A DNA stretch of 64,000 bases from Molanna angustata (Eukaryota > Arthropoda > Insecta > Trichoptera > Molannidae). The position numbers were made by a program, and so were the translations under genes. This document shows, one piece after another, positions 10,745 to 21,999 of the stretch; within the stretch, counting starts at the first letter, position 1, and each line of letters begins with the position of its first letter. Location: positions 19,413,678-19,477,677 of the forward strand of contig OY754978.1 in the NCBI GenBank assembly GCA_963576475.1. The letters are read 5' to 3'. A model generated the notes under the pieces. It was not told the DNA's origin. It ran no database searches and saw nothing but the letters and a program-made list of their open reading frames with translations.

Positions 10745-11240
10745 TCTTTTTGGTTATAATCCTAGGATTGGTTTGCACCATCTGTTGTCCACCAGCCTCT
10801 TCATTCCTCTGTGACCTCTACAGTTTCTGCTCTCCGTCATTCCTTCACTGATAGTAATAAGCAGACCCAGATGCCTGATGTTATGGCCTATCCGTTTGGA
10901 TCGTTGGTGGACAACCCTCTTTAGGAGTTGTCCCGTTTCTCCGATTCTGCTCAGTACCACGTGGAATGTAGTCTGACAAATCGATCCTAGCCATGCGCCT
11001 GTAGCACCACATTTCAAAGGCAGCCAGACGCCCAGATACGTTCCGGTTGATAGTCCACGTTTCGCTGCAATACAACAGCGCACTCCAGACAAGATCTTGG
11101 ATCAAGTTCTTTTTAACATTAATATCAATGTTTGGAGATTCAAATATCATAGAACTCTTATCCGTTGAACTCTACTTATTATTTCTGCCTTTGAGCGGCG
11201 ATCTTGAGATATTTTTCTGCCCAGATATAGAAATTATTTG
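10745..11240 (-). pseudogene. RTE-type LINE, 3' part, frameshifted
   Basis: The minus strand reads, across at least two frames, LVWSALLYCSETWTINR, AAFEMWCYRRMARIDLSDY, then SRIGETGQLLKRVV, RIGHNIRHLGLL and NCRGHRG. W-(S/T)-A-L-L-Y-x-S-E-T-W-T followed by E-M-W-x-x-R-R-M and (L/I)-G-H-x-x-R-H is the post-catalytic region of insect RTE-type endonuclease-reverse transcriptases. The catalytic YADD block is missing. A related copy is at 25845-26222. Both end near TCCTAGGAT. Confidence 0.75.
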
Positions 11241-11244
11241 ACTT

Positions 11245-13058
11245 CTCTTCCAACAACTATGCACTTTGTTTTATCTATTACATATTGTCAATAAATATTC
11301 TTAAAAGAATCAAGTTATCTTTATTATTTTATACAATATTAGATTATTACAATTTTTAAATTATTCTAAGTTCAGTCTCTGAATCTATTTTCCAAAATCA
11401 GATGATTGTATGCATGTATTTGTGCCGAGATATTCAAAAGCATGCCTTTCAGAGTTCACTTCTGGGTGAGCTGAATTTCTAAGTGTTAGTTATACATACT
11501 ATATCTTCGTATATTATGTATGTGTGCTTCCTGGTTCGTTGTGGAGTCTACCTTTGTATGGCTGGTGCGGGCTCCAGAGGAACATATTATCCCCCTCTGT
11601 GGTACTATTAGGACGGAACGTGACGTTTCTCTGTACACTTGCAATAGTTTGTTGCATCTGCACTTGAACAGAATTACACCCATTATAAGGGCAGTAAATC
11701 CCCGAGTCTTCATACCATATACACAAAGCCACAAGAGATCATCCTAATGTTTCAAAGTAAATGGGTTAATAGGCAGGTCTAGGCAAAATAGATCAAAACA
11801 GTGAATATCTGTATATAGTGAATATCGTAACTTCACAAAAGCGGATTTATTGTCATAAGGTAGGTATCAAATTACTAACACAATCAACGTGAAGGATCAA
11901 GTAAATTTGAAGCAGTATCATATTATGTTACAAGAAAATACCAAATAATATGGAAACAAAGGAGGTGTTTAAAGGAATGCATATTTGATAAATAAAGTTT
12001 GAGAAATACATATTTGATAAATATAGTTTTTTGTTTTTTTTTTAAATATTTGTAGGTATAGGTAGATTCAGACAAAAATGCATCATCAAGTAATTCTATG
12101 GTCTTGCTGAGTGTACGTAATCGAAAATTAAAAACTTCATTTGAGCTAATTATAGATAATGACTGTTAGTGTACTACGTACAGCTTTCCGAAGACAAAGG
12201 CCGTAATCCGACAGAAACTACGATGAACGTCAAATGATTATGACATCGTCTCATTTATACTATTGAAGAGGTGACATTTTAACCAAATGGTATTTTCCTA
12301 CAACTTCCTAGCATTTACAGCTTACAAAAGCAAGCAATGCAGTAATAATTAGTTCGCATTAGTTTCACATATAATGTTGTATACTATATTTTACTATCAA
12401 GTTTATAGATTATTGTTTTGAAATGTTAAAATATTTGTTTTAGCCGGATTAGAAAAATACTATATTATATAAATCGCTAGATTGTTTGTTTGTTCGTAGA
12501 ACCGATTCGATAGAATTGGACCACGTCCACATTTAAGAAACTTGTTGGCTTTTGCCCACATACACCTATAGAGAAGGCTGGATGGATATATTATATTTAA
12601 CTTGTAGGTATGTACGGACCATCATAATATACATAGAATGTGATACCTACCAATATACCTCGGTATTCCTCTTATCCACGAAACGAACCAAAAAAGGAAA
12701 AGAAAATATCGACTGCAAGTGGAATCGGATTTCGATTCCGGAAAGCCATAAAAGGGTTTCCGATGTAAACTTCATGAAACGGAAAGAAATTTATCGGGCA
12801 CACTTAAACACTAACAACATTTTTACCAAACAGTAAACATAAAATATTAAATTGATTATCTGTATGAAATATAGGTACCTACCAATCCATTAACAATATC
12901 CAAGTTTGTCACTGATGAGAACATATGTAGTATTTCAGATTGCAGATAATTATTAGTTTTGCCAATCTCTGCAAAACTAATTTATCGGACATACTTGCAA
13001 CATTTTTACCAATCATTTTTCAGACCCTGTTATAATAACTAGATTATTCACGGTGAAA
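11245..13058. other. Unassigned AT-rich sequence
   Basis: About 1.8 kb without a supportable gene. Small open frames occur (for example 11486-11747 on both strands and 12552-12836 on the plus strand), but none resembles a known protein and codon use matches the background. No repeat copy was recognised. Confidence 0.3.
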
Positions 13059-13059
13059 G

Positions 13060-13285
13060 AGCTTTGGTTTTTGTACCAAGTTGCAATATTCATCTTACCC
13101 TCTTATAGTACTAGTTTCATGTAACACATTTGATCCAACTGTTGATGGCGATAGTATGTATAATTGAAGAATACGTACCTAACTATAAACACCTAATCGC
13201 AAATTAATACACATTTTAAGATATTTTGTTAGTATATAAAACATGTAGGAATGTATGTCAGCATAGAATAGTATGGAGGTCAGTC
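13060..13285 (-). repeat. Repeat family G/H, H portion
   Basis: Inverted match to 22300-22520: shared blocks include AGTATGGAGGTCAGT, AAAATATCTTAAAAT (complement), GGTTTATAGTT-like sequence and CAACAGTTGGATC. A shorter copy is at 55960-56060. Non-coding. Confidence 0.55.
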
Positions 13286-13334
13286 TGTTTTTCGTAACCA
13301 GAATATAAAAACAGTTGTTTAGTTATTATGTTAA

Positions 13335-13735
13335 ATTAAATTTGTGTAATTGTTTAAACTGGTACTTGTAATAATTTCCTGACTATTGTACTGTACATAT
13401 GTTGATTATTACAGTTTTTTGTATGTTACTTATGGGGTATGGAAGTAGCTTTAGTATGCACTGATATGTATATTGTTTGGAGTGGTTTTGGTATGGTGCC
13501 TGTAGATGATAATATTATTGGGACTTTTGTTACTTTTTCTTGTTTCCATTGTGTTTTTATGTATTCTGTTAACGGTATTTATTTGCCGATTTTTTAAAAA
13601 GTTTTTTTTTTTGCTGATTAGAAGAGTGTTTGGTATTGATATTTCTATAAGATATGTGTGTCAATGTATTTTGTTAATTAGAATAATATCTGGTAAGTTG
13701 TGTTGGTTTATTCTTTTGTTATTATTATTATGTTA
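13335..13735 (-). mobile_element. Dong-like (R4 clade) LINE, 3' fragment beside a (TAA)n run
   Basis: The minus strand starts at a TAA run (about 13716-13733). It then reads, with frameshifts, NLPDIILINK, YLIEISIPNT, WKQEKVTKVPIILSSTGTIP and QKTVIINIC, ending at the TAA at 13354-13356. The P-D-(x)n-(D/E)-(I/V)-x-I-P-N pattern is the restriction-like endonuclease core seen in the copy at 29385-30341. The sequence next to the 3' end also has TAACATAATAAC. Frameshifts and one stop show it is inactive. Confidence 0.75.
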
Positions 13736-13739
13736 ATCT

Positions 13740-15625
13740 ACCATTTCATTTTAGTCGCTTACTGCCTGACTGTGATCAAAGTTTACTAAAATTAACACAG
13801 TCATATTTCCAATGAAGTTTTACTTACGAGTGCCTGTTGATTAATTAAATAAATCTGCATACTCAGGTGCATTTGAGGTTTCAAAAAACAAACCAATTAT
13901 CATTGAACATGTTTCATGTAAAATGTGGTGAAGAAGTTTTCTCATTTGATATTATTCATTCACTTAAGTCAATATTTATTTTTACTCTTCAAGTAATCCT
14001 CTCCGTACAGTAAATGTATGAGCAGGACTCATCTCAAACCTGAATATTCAATTTAAAATAATTTAGTGTCGGTATATTGAGCCAACAAATTTCCCACTAA
14101 AACTCAGTTGGCCGGGCGTCTGCGAAGTTCAACGTCCCTGGAATGTTGCGCAAAGAAACTATCTATTTAGCGGTAGATTAGAAGCGTATTATGAATGCCG
14201 TCTGCGCCGATCCAGGGGAGTTCAACACCTGATGTATAAGGTTCTATACACTTAATATACAGGGTAAAAATAAACTTGCAATATAATAACATATAACGCA
14301 AGTCGTTATGTCATGTTTTGTAGATTTATTTGAATGATTACTAAAATAAGAATAATTTTTGAAAATGAATAACCGCTGATATGAATACAATTTCAGCATA
14401 ATTTTTCACATGTATATTCGTTTTATTCAGGTTTATCGCAGATCTGCCAAAGTATTGTACAGTCCTCGATACAACACAGGGACATCCCTTATAATGGGGA
14501 GCAACTTCATTAGCTGGCAACAGTTGCGATCTGGTGGATCTTTGTATTTGCTTTGTCCCGTTATGTAGATAGTTAACGATAGTGATACTCTGTATTTAAA
14601 AAAAACAATATTAACGTGATATTCATATTTGACAGCATGATTTTGTAAACAAAATAAATTTAATTTAATTATTCATTTAAAATATAACTCAAACTTATCA
14701 GACAATTATTCAATTTTAATTGTATTGAATGATATATATCATCCTGTACTCACAAAAATGAATTAAACTCTGTGTAATGTTACATAATATGTAGGAATAT
14801 TCAAATTACAGTCATTTCAGAGAATTCGTCATTCATGAGAATTATTTTTTTCTTCTTTTTTTTGTTCACATTTACTAACAACATACTGAACATTCTAATC
14901 AATCTAGTTTCAATACAATGCTGTTTTACTTTTTTACTAAATAGTAGTTATGTATTTTTTTGGACTTCGTGGTATTTTTTTAACTTTATTCGAAACATGA
15001 TACATTTGGTTATAATAATATTTTTATTTTTAACTTAATATTCTAATTTGTTATTTATTTCATTTTCACATCATTTAAATAAACTTCATTAAAAATAGTT
15101 AACTGCTGCCCAACTATTTTACAGAAGACATAAAGCTTGTACCTATTTGCAGTTTTAAAAAGTATCTAAACAATATAAACTTAACTATTGTACACAGATT
15201 AAAAAATGGAATTGGAGTCATCATGATATGCATATACAAACATATTGTGTATGTGGGTATCTTGTCATTTTTATTTGTTAATTTCACAAATAATCTGAAA
15301 CACATGAAATAGCATAGATGTGATCCGTCAGTCATATCTTTATTTAGTCAGGTCTCAGATCAAATCATGACAGCACAATTTTTTTTACGAAAGAAGAAAA
15401 AAAAATTATATAAATTATGTCCATCACATCCTAACACTACGATGTCGAACCTTTTGATAAATTTTAATGTAAAATTACTATTTTGATTGTTTTTCTCAAA
15501 GGTTTTCAGGTTAATTCACTCGATGTTTTGCTAAAATTGAACAATTTTGTATTTCCAAATTTGAATTGTGTCTGCTATATATAGTATTTCATATTTCTTA
15601 TTGCTTCTCGGCCAAGAAATAGGTA
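13740..15625. other. Unassigned sequence
   Basis: No gene. Somewhat GC-richer patches occur at 14105-14235 and 14440-14570, with all frames interrupted. The rest is AT-rich. An open frame at 14835-15038 is dominated by F, L and I and looks like chance. Confidence 0.3.
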
Positions 15626-15629
15626 CTAT

Positions 15630-15808
15630 GTCAAAAATTAATTTAAAACACACACCCAATAGCAAGTTGCCACATTCTGGAGATTTATGATTTTTTTCGT
15701 TTCACAGATTCACACTGAAAATTCAATTAAAAATGTGTCTCCACCGGGAAACGAACCCGGACCTATGGTTCAGGTTTCTATCTAACCAATTAAGTAACGA
15801 AACCAAGA
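15630..15808 (-). mobile_element. SINE S, copy 2
   Basis: Minus-strand copy. CACCCAATAGCAAGTTGCC, CATTCTGGAGATTTATG and GGGAAACGAACCCGGACC correspond to the 3' end, body and T-arm of SINE S. The head ends near TTAAGTAACGAAACC. Confidence 0.7.
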
Positions 15809-15809
15809 T

Positions 15810-16427
15810 ATTAAAGTTCCAACAGAATTTAAAAATGTGAATAAGCATAGATAAATTTATTTGTTGATAAAATATTAAAATTATAATTAAATTTTGAAAA
15901 AGGTGTCCTCAATGATTCATAACCCAAGAATCTCTACAACAGCTTGGTGCCATTCATCATTTCTGTTACAATTTTATGGGTTTAAATAACTAAGAGGTCA
16001 CTGTATTATTTAATTTTTTTTTACGTATTTCTGTCAATTCTTTTACATTCAATAACATGTAACCTTAGATCAAAAGTACTGTCTCAGAACAGACTCGTCT
16101 AGTGAGATAATTTTATATTATTGTAATAAGTAAAAATTAGTTAATAAATAATTTCATTTCATTTTCTTTTATTTATTTATTGGTTGATAGAGAGCTACAC
16201 AGTCTACCCAATTTATATAACAGACAATGTGCATTATTTTAGTGGACCAGTGAAAACTCCATGCATTTTTCACTAGGATAATTAATATTGATAACAAAAA
16301 TTTACAAACAATATATAATTGATTTTCTAGTACCTACCTACTTAAAAAAACACTAAAATATGACAGCATTTCATTTCATTCCTTTTTTTTATTTATTTAT
16401 TTTTATTTTATTTTATTTGTTTTTTTT
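15810..16427. other. Unassigned AT-rich sequence
   Basis: Contains TTATTTATTTATTGG at 16166-16180, which may be the reversed A-rich tail of an unidentified LINE whose 3' untranslated region would lie at 16180-16340. No protein is visible. Confidence 0.3.
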
Positions 16428-16582
16428 GCAACAAGTTGCCACATTCAGGAGACTAACGATATTAATCGTCTCACAGACACAGACTGAAAACACAATTAAA
16501 AACTGTGTCTCTATCGGGAATCGAACCCGGACCCTTGGAATAGCAGTCAAATACCTAACCAACTGAATAACGAAGGCCGACA
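16428..16582 (-). mobile_element. SINE S, copy 3 (best preserved)
   Basis: Minus strand. Read from head to tail: CTTCGTTATTCAGTTGG, GGTCCGGGTTCGATTCCCG (intact B box), GACACAGTTTTTAATTGTG, TCTGTGAGACGATTAATATCG, then CTGAATGTGGCAACTTG. It is used here as the reference for the interrupted copy at 53783-54200. Confidence 0.75.
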
Positions 16583-16950
16583 CTTTTTTTATTGTCTTAT
16601 TTTCACTTTAACATTCGTCTTTCACAGTAACAGTACAACATTGCATATGTCTCTTATAATCAAAATTCAGGTGTTCATCATAATACACTGTATATAGTGT
16701 ACCCAGATGGCAATTCACCGGAAATGTCATCAGTGTATTTATGAAACACATTGACCATGACTGCATCGGAGCTTTTGTAGCCTGAAACGTTTTGTCTCTG
16801 GAGAGATTTGGTTTCGATTGCAAGAGAATTAGGTCAGTTGCTATTTGGTCATGTTCACTTGTTCAACACACCGCCGCTGGTCACTTCCATGCTCAAACAT
16901 TACTCTGTTATTGCGGTGAATGCTTTTCTTGTTCTGTATTTAAACAATTC

Positions 16951-17065
16951 TTATTTAACTTCTCCTCGGCCATCTCTCCGCTGCGAGATGAAGGCCTCTT
17001 CCAATTTTCTCCATTCATCTCTATCTTGCGATTTTTGCATCCATCTGCGTCTCACGACTGAAATT
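16951..17065 (-). pseudogene. RTE-type LINE C-terminal fragment
   Basis: The minus strand reads RRWMQKSQDRDEWRKLEEAF followed by ISQRRDGRGEVK and a TAA at 16951-16953. The S-Q-D-R-x-x-W-x-x-L-E-E-A-F motif is that of the RTE tail at 41157-41349 (AQDREKWKTQEEAF). About 35 codons remain, uninterrupted but without the catalytic domains. Confidence 0.7.
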
Positions 17066-17329
17066 TACTCCAGCGATTTAATCGATAAATTGATTATTTG
17101 ACAGAATTCTTGGAATACAGATACCTGGTTATAATCCAAAAATAGGTTCGCACTAAGCGCTCCAATAAGATTAATAAAATATGTACATCGAATATATCTG
17201 AAGTATTGAGGCAGAAAGGCAATTTAAACAGTTTTTTAAGTCATTGTTTATGAAAAATGCTAATTATGTCTACTAAAATATGAATAAATTAACAACATAA
17301 TAGACAATCACATTAAACAAGCTCAACTT

Positions 17330-17545
17330 AGTATAGGCTGTGCTTAGTGAGGGGGCTAGTAACAAAAGATACAAATAAAAAGAGATAGCTTAAACTATGT
17401 AAGCGTAAGTGAAATAATAAAATGTGATTTATCAGAAATTAAATAATTAATATTTAATTTTTACATGTCTATATCACCATGTATGTACCTACAATTATTT
17501 TGTATCTTATATCTTCTGTGTGTTTTGAATAGAAATAAATAAATA
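17330..17545 (+). repeat. 3' terminal part of a retroposon, copy 2
   Basis: Partner of 600-812: GCTTAAACTATGTAAGC, ATTTTGTATCTTATAT and the terminal TAGAAATAAATAAATA are shared in the same order. No coding sequence. Confidence 0.5.
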
Positions 17546-17689
17546 TTCGTAGATTAATATTGTATGAATATGTAAATCTATAATATCTGCCGAAACATTT
17601 TGTTTTCTTCAAAATGTCACTTGTGCGACAAAATCGAAATTTATTCAGGTAGGTCTACTGAAATAGCAATGGTGTACTGAAATAGTGTA

Positions 17690-17855
17690 CAATGGCGGGT
17701 TTATTGCCACAAGGCAATTACTTCCAACCAACCAAAGCAACGTGAAATAGTATATTGGTATGTACATTAAATTTATAACAAACTGAAAGGATATTAAAAG
17801 GAAATTCACAGCAACAAAGGAAGGAAGGAAATAGAGGTTGAGGGAGGATAGATAT
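17690..17855 (-). repeat. LINE F 3'-UTR fragment
   Basis: Contains GGCGGGTTTATTGCCACAAG and CTTCCAACCAACC, the reversed family F signature, then the purine-rich GGAAGGAAGGAAATAG block seen in other F copies. It runs directly into the SINE T fragment at 17856. Confidence 0.6.
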
Positions 17856-17945
17856 TCACCTATAGCACAAGCATTTATGCTTAGTTTAGGGAAGGTATGA
17901 GGATGAATATGTACTAATTACAAGGACATATTCATTCAAAAATGT
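17856..17945 (+). mobile_element. SINE T, 3' half
   Basis: TTCACCTATAGCACAAGC, TTATGCTTAGTTTAGGGAA, then ACAAGGACATATTCATTC match the body and 3' end of SINE T. The tRNA-like head is missing. Confidence 0.65.
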
Positions 17946-18815
17946 AATATAGTATTTTCAATGGGTAAAAAAATATTGGTCTAATTGGTCATCACTAAAA
18001 AAACAATTTTCTTTTTTCAATCTTTCCAATGTTTACCCGCAAAATCTTCACATTAAAGATTGAGGATTCTCAAAATATGTTTGAAAGAGTTGATATGAAG
18101 GTATGTTTATATATAAAACCAGATTTCAGGATACTTCTATATATGTATTATATAAATGAGAATTGGTATGACTGTTCATGTCACAACTTGTATCGCTTCA
18201 TTGAGCTGGACATCAATGAGTTTCCAATGTACACAACAGTCTGAACATGTATGTACAAGTGTGTCCGGTACGAAACCAATATTCCTTACTTAAGTTATAG
18301 AAGAAAAATATTTATAAATATTTGAAAATATACTTTCAAAATATATCCAAAGTAAAATCGAATAGATCTTGCTGATGGATCAAATCAAATATTAATGATT
18401 ATGTAAATGTAATTAAGATTTGTTTATGTATAATTTCGACTGACCATTAATCGACTAAAATTACAATTAATTAATAAAAATATAGTAATGTATTTTTCAA
18501 CGAAAATTCGTTAATAAGGACCGAAAATTTTCGCCAAGGTGGCTCGGCATTATCAAGCTTTAAAAAGAATCAAACCAATTTTAACTAAGTATATTATTAA
18601 TTTTAACACAAAAACTTTAGAATCATTAAAATAAAAATATTGAAGGAAAAGAATATTGATAGCCAGAATCACAGAAATCCTTTAGGTCGATTTTGTGAAT
18701 CTGTGGCGTACAATTCTCTCTTCCTATTCTATAAGAGAATTATCTACGTGGTAGGTTTGTAAAACATACTAAGCTCTTTTACTTCGTGTTATACTGTTTG
18801 CATAATGCTAGGAGT
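17946..18815. other. Unassigned AT-rich sequence
   Basis: No gene or repeat family was recognised. A 71-codon open frame at 18029-18244 has no known likeness. Confidence 0.3.
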
Positions 18816-18821
18816 ACTGCC

Positions 18822-19037
18822 CCCTAGACAACATGCCATTTAGCTAAGCGTTATCTCGCTAAACGATAGTAAATGTATGGAATTGGTTGGTGGCTGTCAC
18901 AGCCACCAATTCGCTAAGCGATAGTAAATGTATGGAATTGGTGGCTGTGACGTCACGTGACAGCCACTAACCAATTCCATACATTTACTATCGCTTAGCG
19001 AGATAACGCTTAGCTAAAATGGCATGTTGTCTAGGGG
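18822..19037. mobile_element. Foldback element ending in CCCCCTAGACAACATGCC
   Basis: The left end reads CCCCCTAGACAACATGCC, continuing through ATTTAGCTAAGCGTTATC; the right end (to 19037) carries the inverse GATAACGCTTAGCTAAAA, then GGCATGTTGTCTAGGGGG. Both arms, about 80 bp, continue to a centre made of further inverted pieces (TTCGCTAAGCGATAG, CCATACATTTACTATCG, GTGACGTCACGTGAC). A third arm lies at 19308-19398 because of the tandem duplication. No coding sequence. Superfamily unknown. Confidence 0.65.
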
Positions 19038-19668
19038 GGCTGATATTAACATTTTTTTATAGCTGATTGGTGGGGGAAGAACAGCTGATTGGATATATTT
19101 TGTATTTGATTCGAAATAAAAATACGATCTAATTCCGTATACGTTTTTTTTACTTCGCGATGCTATATTTAATTTAAAACATACTATTTTACCAATTCCT
19201 GTACCAGAATGCACTGAGATTAATTTCTACCAAAAATTGCACAACAACGAAATTATATGATTCGTATACTATGTAATATGCAATAATAATATTTATATTA
19301 TTTAAACGTGACGTCACGTGACAGCCACTAACCAATTCCATACATTTACTATCGCTTAGCGAGATAACGCTTAGCTAAAATGGCATGTTGTCTAGGGGGG
19401 CTGATATTAACATTTTTTTATAGCTGATTGGTGGGGGAAGAACAGCTGATTGGATATATTTTGTATTTGATTCGAAATAAAAATACGATCTAATTCCGTA
19501 TACGTTTTTTTTACTTCGCGATGCTATATTTAATTTAAAACATACTATTTTACCAATTCCTGTACCAGAATGCACTGAGATTAATTTCTACCAAAAATTG
19601 CACAACAACGAAATTATATGATTCGTATACTATGTAATATGCAATAATAATATTTATATTATTTAATT
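18947..19668. repeat. Tandem duplication, 2 x 361 bp, apparently identical
   Basis: Units are 18947-19307 and 19308-19668. Each starts GTGACGTCACGTGACAGCC, holds one arm of the foldback element and about 270 bp of following sequence, and ends ATTTATATTATTTA. I found no difference between the units when comparing them line by line. The boundaries do not coincide with the foldback ends, so this is a segmental duplication rather than transposition. Confidence 0.85.
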
Positions 19669-19860
19669 ATATTTGATTTTTAATAGGTGCATATTCAGTA
19701 AGTCAAAAATGCATTTTTTTAAATAACAAAATGATCCTTTTTTGAAACAGTATGATTTGACGGACAGAAATTACCTACAGGCAATAAATCCGCCTCATTA
19801 TGTAAAAATTATTTATTTAGCATAATATATGCTTACTTTACGGGTCCAAGCAATTTTCCA

Positions 19861-19977
19861 CTAGGCCATCCCACTCCAGAAGATAGCAGCTGCAACGGCA
19901 TTGCCATTAACCATCATCAGGTCTTTTGCATCGTACCTCACTGGCATGTCTCGACAGATGAGGAGGTGTTCGTCAGT
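19861..19977 (-). CDS. Candidate 3' terminal coding exon, unidentified
   Basis: On the minus strand an acceptor-like TATTTTTTATTCCAG (ending at 19978) is followed by 38 open codons and a TAG at 19861-19863. The peptide starts TDEHLLICRDMPVRYDAKDL and ends NGNAVAAAIFWSGMA. Base composition is clearly more balanced than the flanks. No family was recognised. Against it: the opposite strand is also open over the same stretch (ending STDEEVFVSLE then TAA), no partner exon is visible upstream, and untranslated repeats of this composition exist in insects. A short repeat remnant is the main alternative. Confidence 0.25.
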   Translation of the reverse strand, partial: TDEHLLICRDMPVRYDAKDLMMVNGNAVAAAIFWSGMA

Positions 19978-19984
19978 CTGGAAT

Positions 19985-21220
19985 AAAAAATAAAGCATAA
20001 TAAAAGTATTTTATTACTATTTTGGGCTCTATAATACCTTCTCATGTTTATCACCTGGTGGGATCTTGGGGTAGCAATCCTTACTGAGAGTGCAATCCTT
20101 ACTGAGTATATAAAATACGTAATTACTATTAGTATTATTATTGTTGCGACAAAAACTCATTGGAAAATTATTAGTAATACAATTTTAAGTATTAAAGATT
20201 TTAAAACAAAAATATCTATCTGATAATAGCGGATTTCTTCTTAGTCTCATTATCATTTTGTTTAACATTATCTCTGGTTGGTTGAAGAAAGTCTCTCTGT
20301 TGTTGTTTGGCAAAAAACCCGCCAGTGAACAAATTATATGTTCAGAAAGATACAAACAAACAAATAAGGTGTTGTGTTATAAACATTCCAAAGTCTTTAA
20401 TGATGAAACCATAAGTGGTAATGATGAAATTATTAGAATTAATTTAAAATTGGGTATGATGTGGTGTTAATTTAAAAATACAAGCTTGAAATAATTTGTG
20501 TTACGTTAAACCATACACTGAAAACTTGTGATTATTTCTAATTATATTTTACATTTTCAATCAATATGAAATTGACTTAAACCAACGCATAGTTCAGATT
20601 AATTTTCTTGTCATATTCCAACGTAGACATATCGGTATGGAATAATTACTTTTATCCGTGATTAATGAATTTCTCATTCACCCCTAAAAGTCCTTCATTT
20701 TCCTCGCCTCTCTCTGAAGTAGAGTTTGGCTGATATAACTATTTTTAGATTATAACTTATTAATTTCAAATACCACACTAAGCAAACAGCGACCGTTAAA
20801 TTAATTTACAAACTGGTAAACTTGGCATTCGGCAAAATAATTTTAATATACGCATTACTCGTCTTACGATAGCACGAATCAAATCTCAGAGCCCTAATAT
20901 ATTAGGGTGAGAATAGGACGAGGGTTGGTCGGCGTGGGATGATTTTAGCTGTTGAACATTTTTATGGATACTGAAATATTGAATTCGTATTGCAAGTTAA
21001 TAATTAGACTGTGAACCGTATGGGTTAGGAACCTTGCTTCTGTGGTTCAAAATTTTCGCGCTCTGTATTTTGTCAAAAATAGAGAACTTTGTAATTTTCA
21101 TTTCATTTTTCCATATATTTCAAAAACAATAAAAGCTTTAACGCTGAAAATTTGTGTAAATATACTTAAATTCAATATTTCGAAATTATTTTTACAAAAT
21201 GTTCCAGGTTCTTAAAATTA
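19985..21220. other. Unassigned AT-rich sequence
   Basis: At 20262-20325 TCTGGTTGGTTGAAGAAAG and AAAACCCGCCAGTG suggest a heavily diverged LINE F signature on the plus strand. Nothing else was recognised. Confidence 0.3.
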
Positions 21221-21224
21221 TTTT

Positions 21225-21480
21225 ATAAATAAAAATATTTTTTTTGGTATATTCACGTGTATAACTGCTTATATTTCCATTTTTTAAATATCGAAAAACG
21301 CCAAAACATCCCAACTAGATAATTTGATTCTCTATAAAAATCACAAAATTATAGCAGTACATCTCTAACTGTTCTGAACATTTTTTTTGTAATTTTGTTG
21401 AATTTACATTATATCTTAAAAATGATCGTTTCGACGATAATTTTTAAGATATAATGTAGATTTGTGTATATTAATCTATT
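21225..21480 (+). repeat. Repeat family G/H, diverged G portion with an internal palindrome
   Basis: Shares AAACATCCCAACTAGAT, ATAGCAGTACATCT and surrounding order with 22085-22175. At 21408-21461 it contains a hairpin: ACATTATATCTTAAAAAT pairs with ATTTTTAAGATATAATGT across about 16 bp. Non-coding. Confidence 0.5.
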
Positions 21481-21778
21481 GAATCAAAAACAATCATACA
21501 CAAAAAAATGCCTCTAACACAGCCTTGTAACACTCAATCAATACGCATGGTAAAATTTATAAATTTGTGTACGATTGAAAGACGCATGTCTTGAATTGAA
21601 CACGTATTAAAAGGAACAGTTTGCGTTGCTAAACCGTGTGCATTTGGAGGACACATGCCTTGAATTCAACACGAGTTTTTAAGTGCATTAGCTCAACAAA
21701 CAAGTGCCTAATTCGATGCAGTACCTACTTGCCTCCTAATCGACACGGAAAGGTAAATACGCAGCCAGGATACGCGAG

Positions 21779-21918
21779 ATTTGTATGTAGGGTCTATATT
21801 TTTCACGGTTTTTCCAACTTTGAAGTCAAAAAACACCAACTTAGAGGCATTTGTATGTAGGGTCTATATTTTTCACGGTTTTTCCAACTTTGAAGTCAAA
21901 TAATACCAACTTAGAGGC
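21779..21918 (+). repeat. Tandem duplication, 2 x 70 bp
   Basis: Two adjacent units, each ATTTGTATGTAGGGTC, then TTTTTCACGGTTTTTCC, AACTTTGAAGTCAAA and CCAACTTAGAGGC. They differ by a few bases near AAAAACA / TAATA. No coding function. Confidence 0.75.
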
Positions 21919-21999
21919 TTCGCAGCATATATGTTCCATATACGGATTTACTCAGAATTCGGAGTAGAACATTTCGTGTGTCTGTGTGTCCGTCTCCCC

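Noticed and set aside
19014..19575. Two identical 66-codon open frames (minus strand)
   Set aside because: They are identical only because of the 361-bp DNA duplication; the peptide shows no known likeness, and codon use equals the background.
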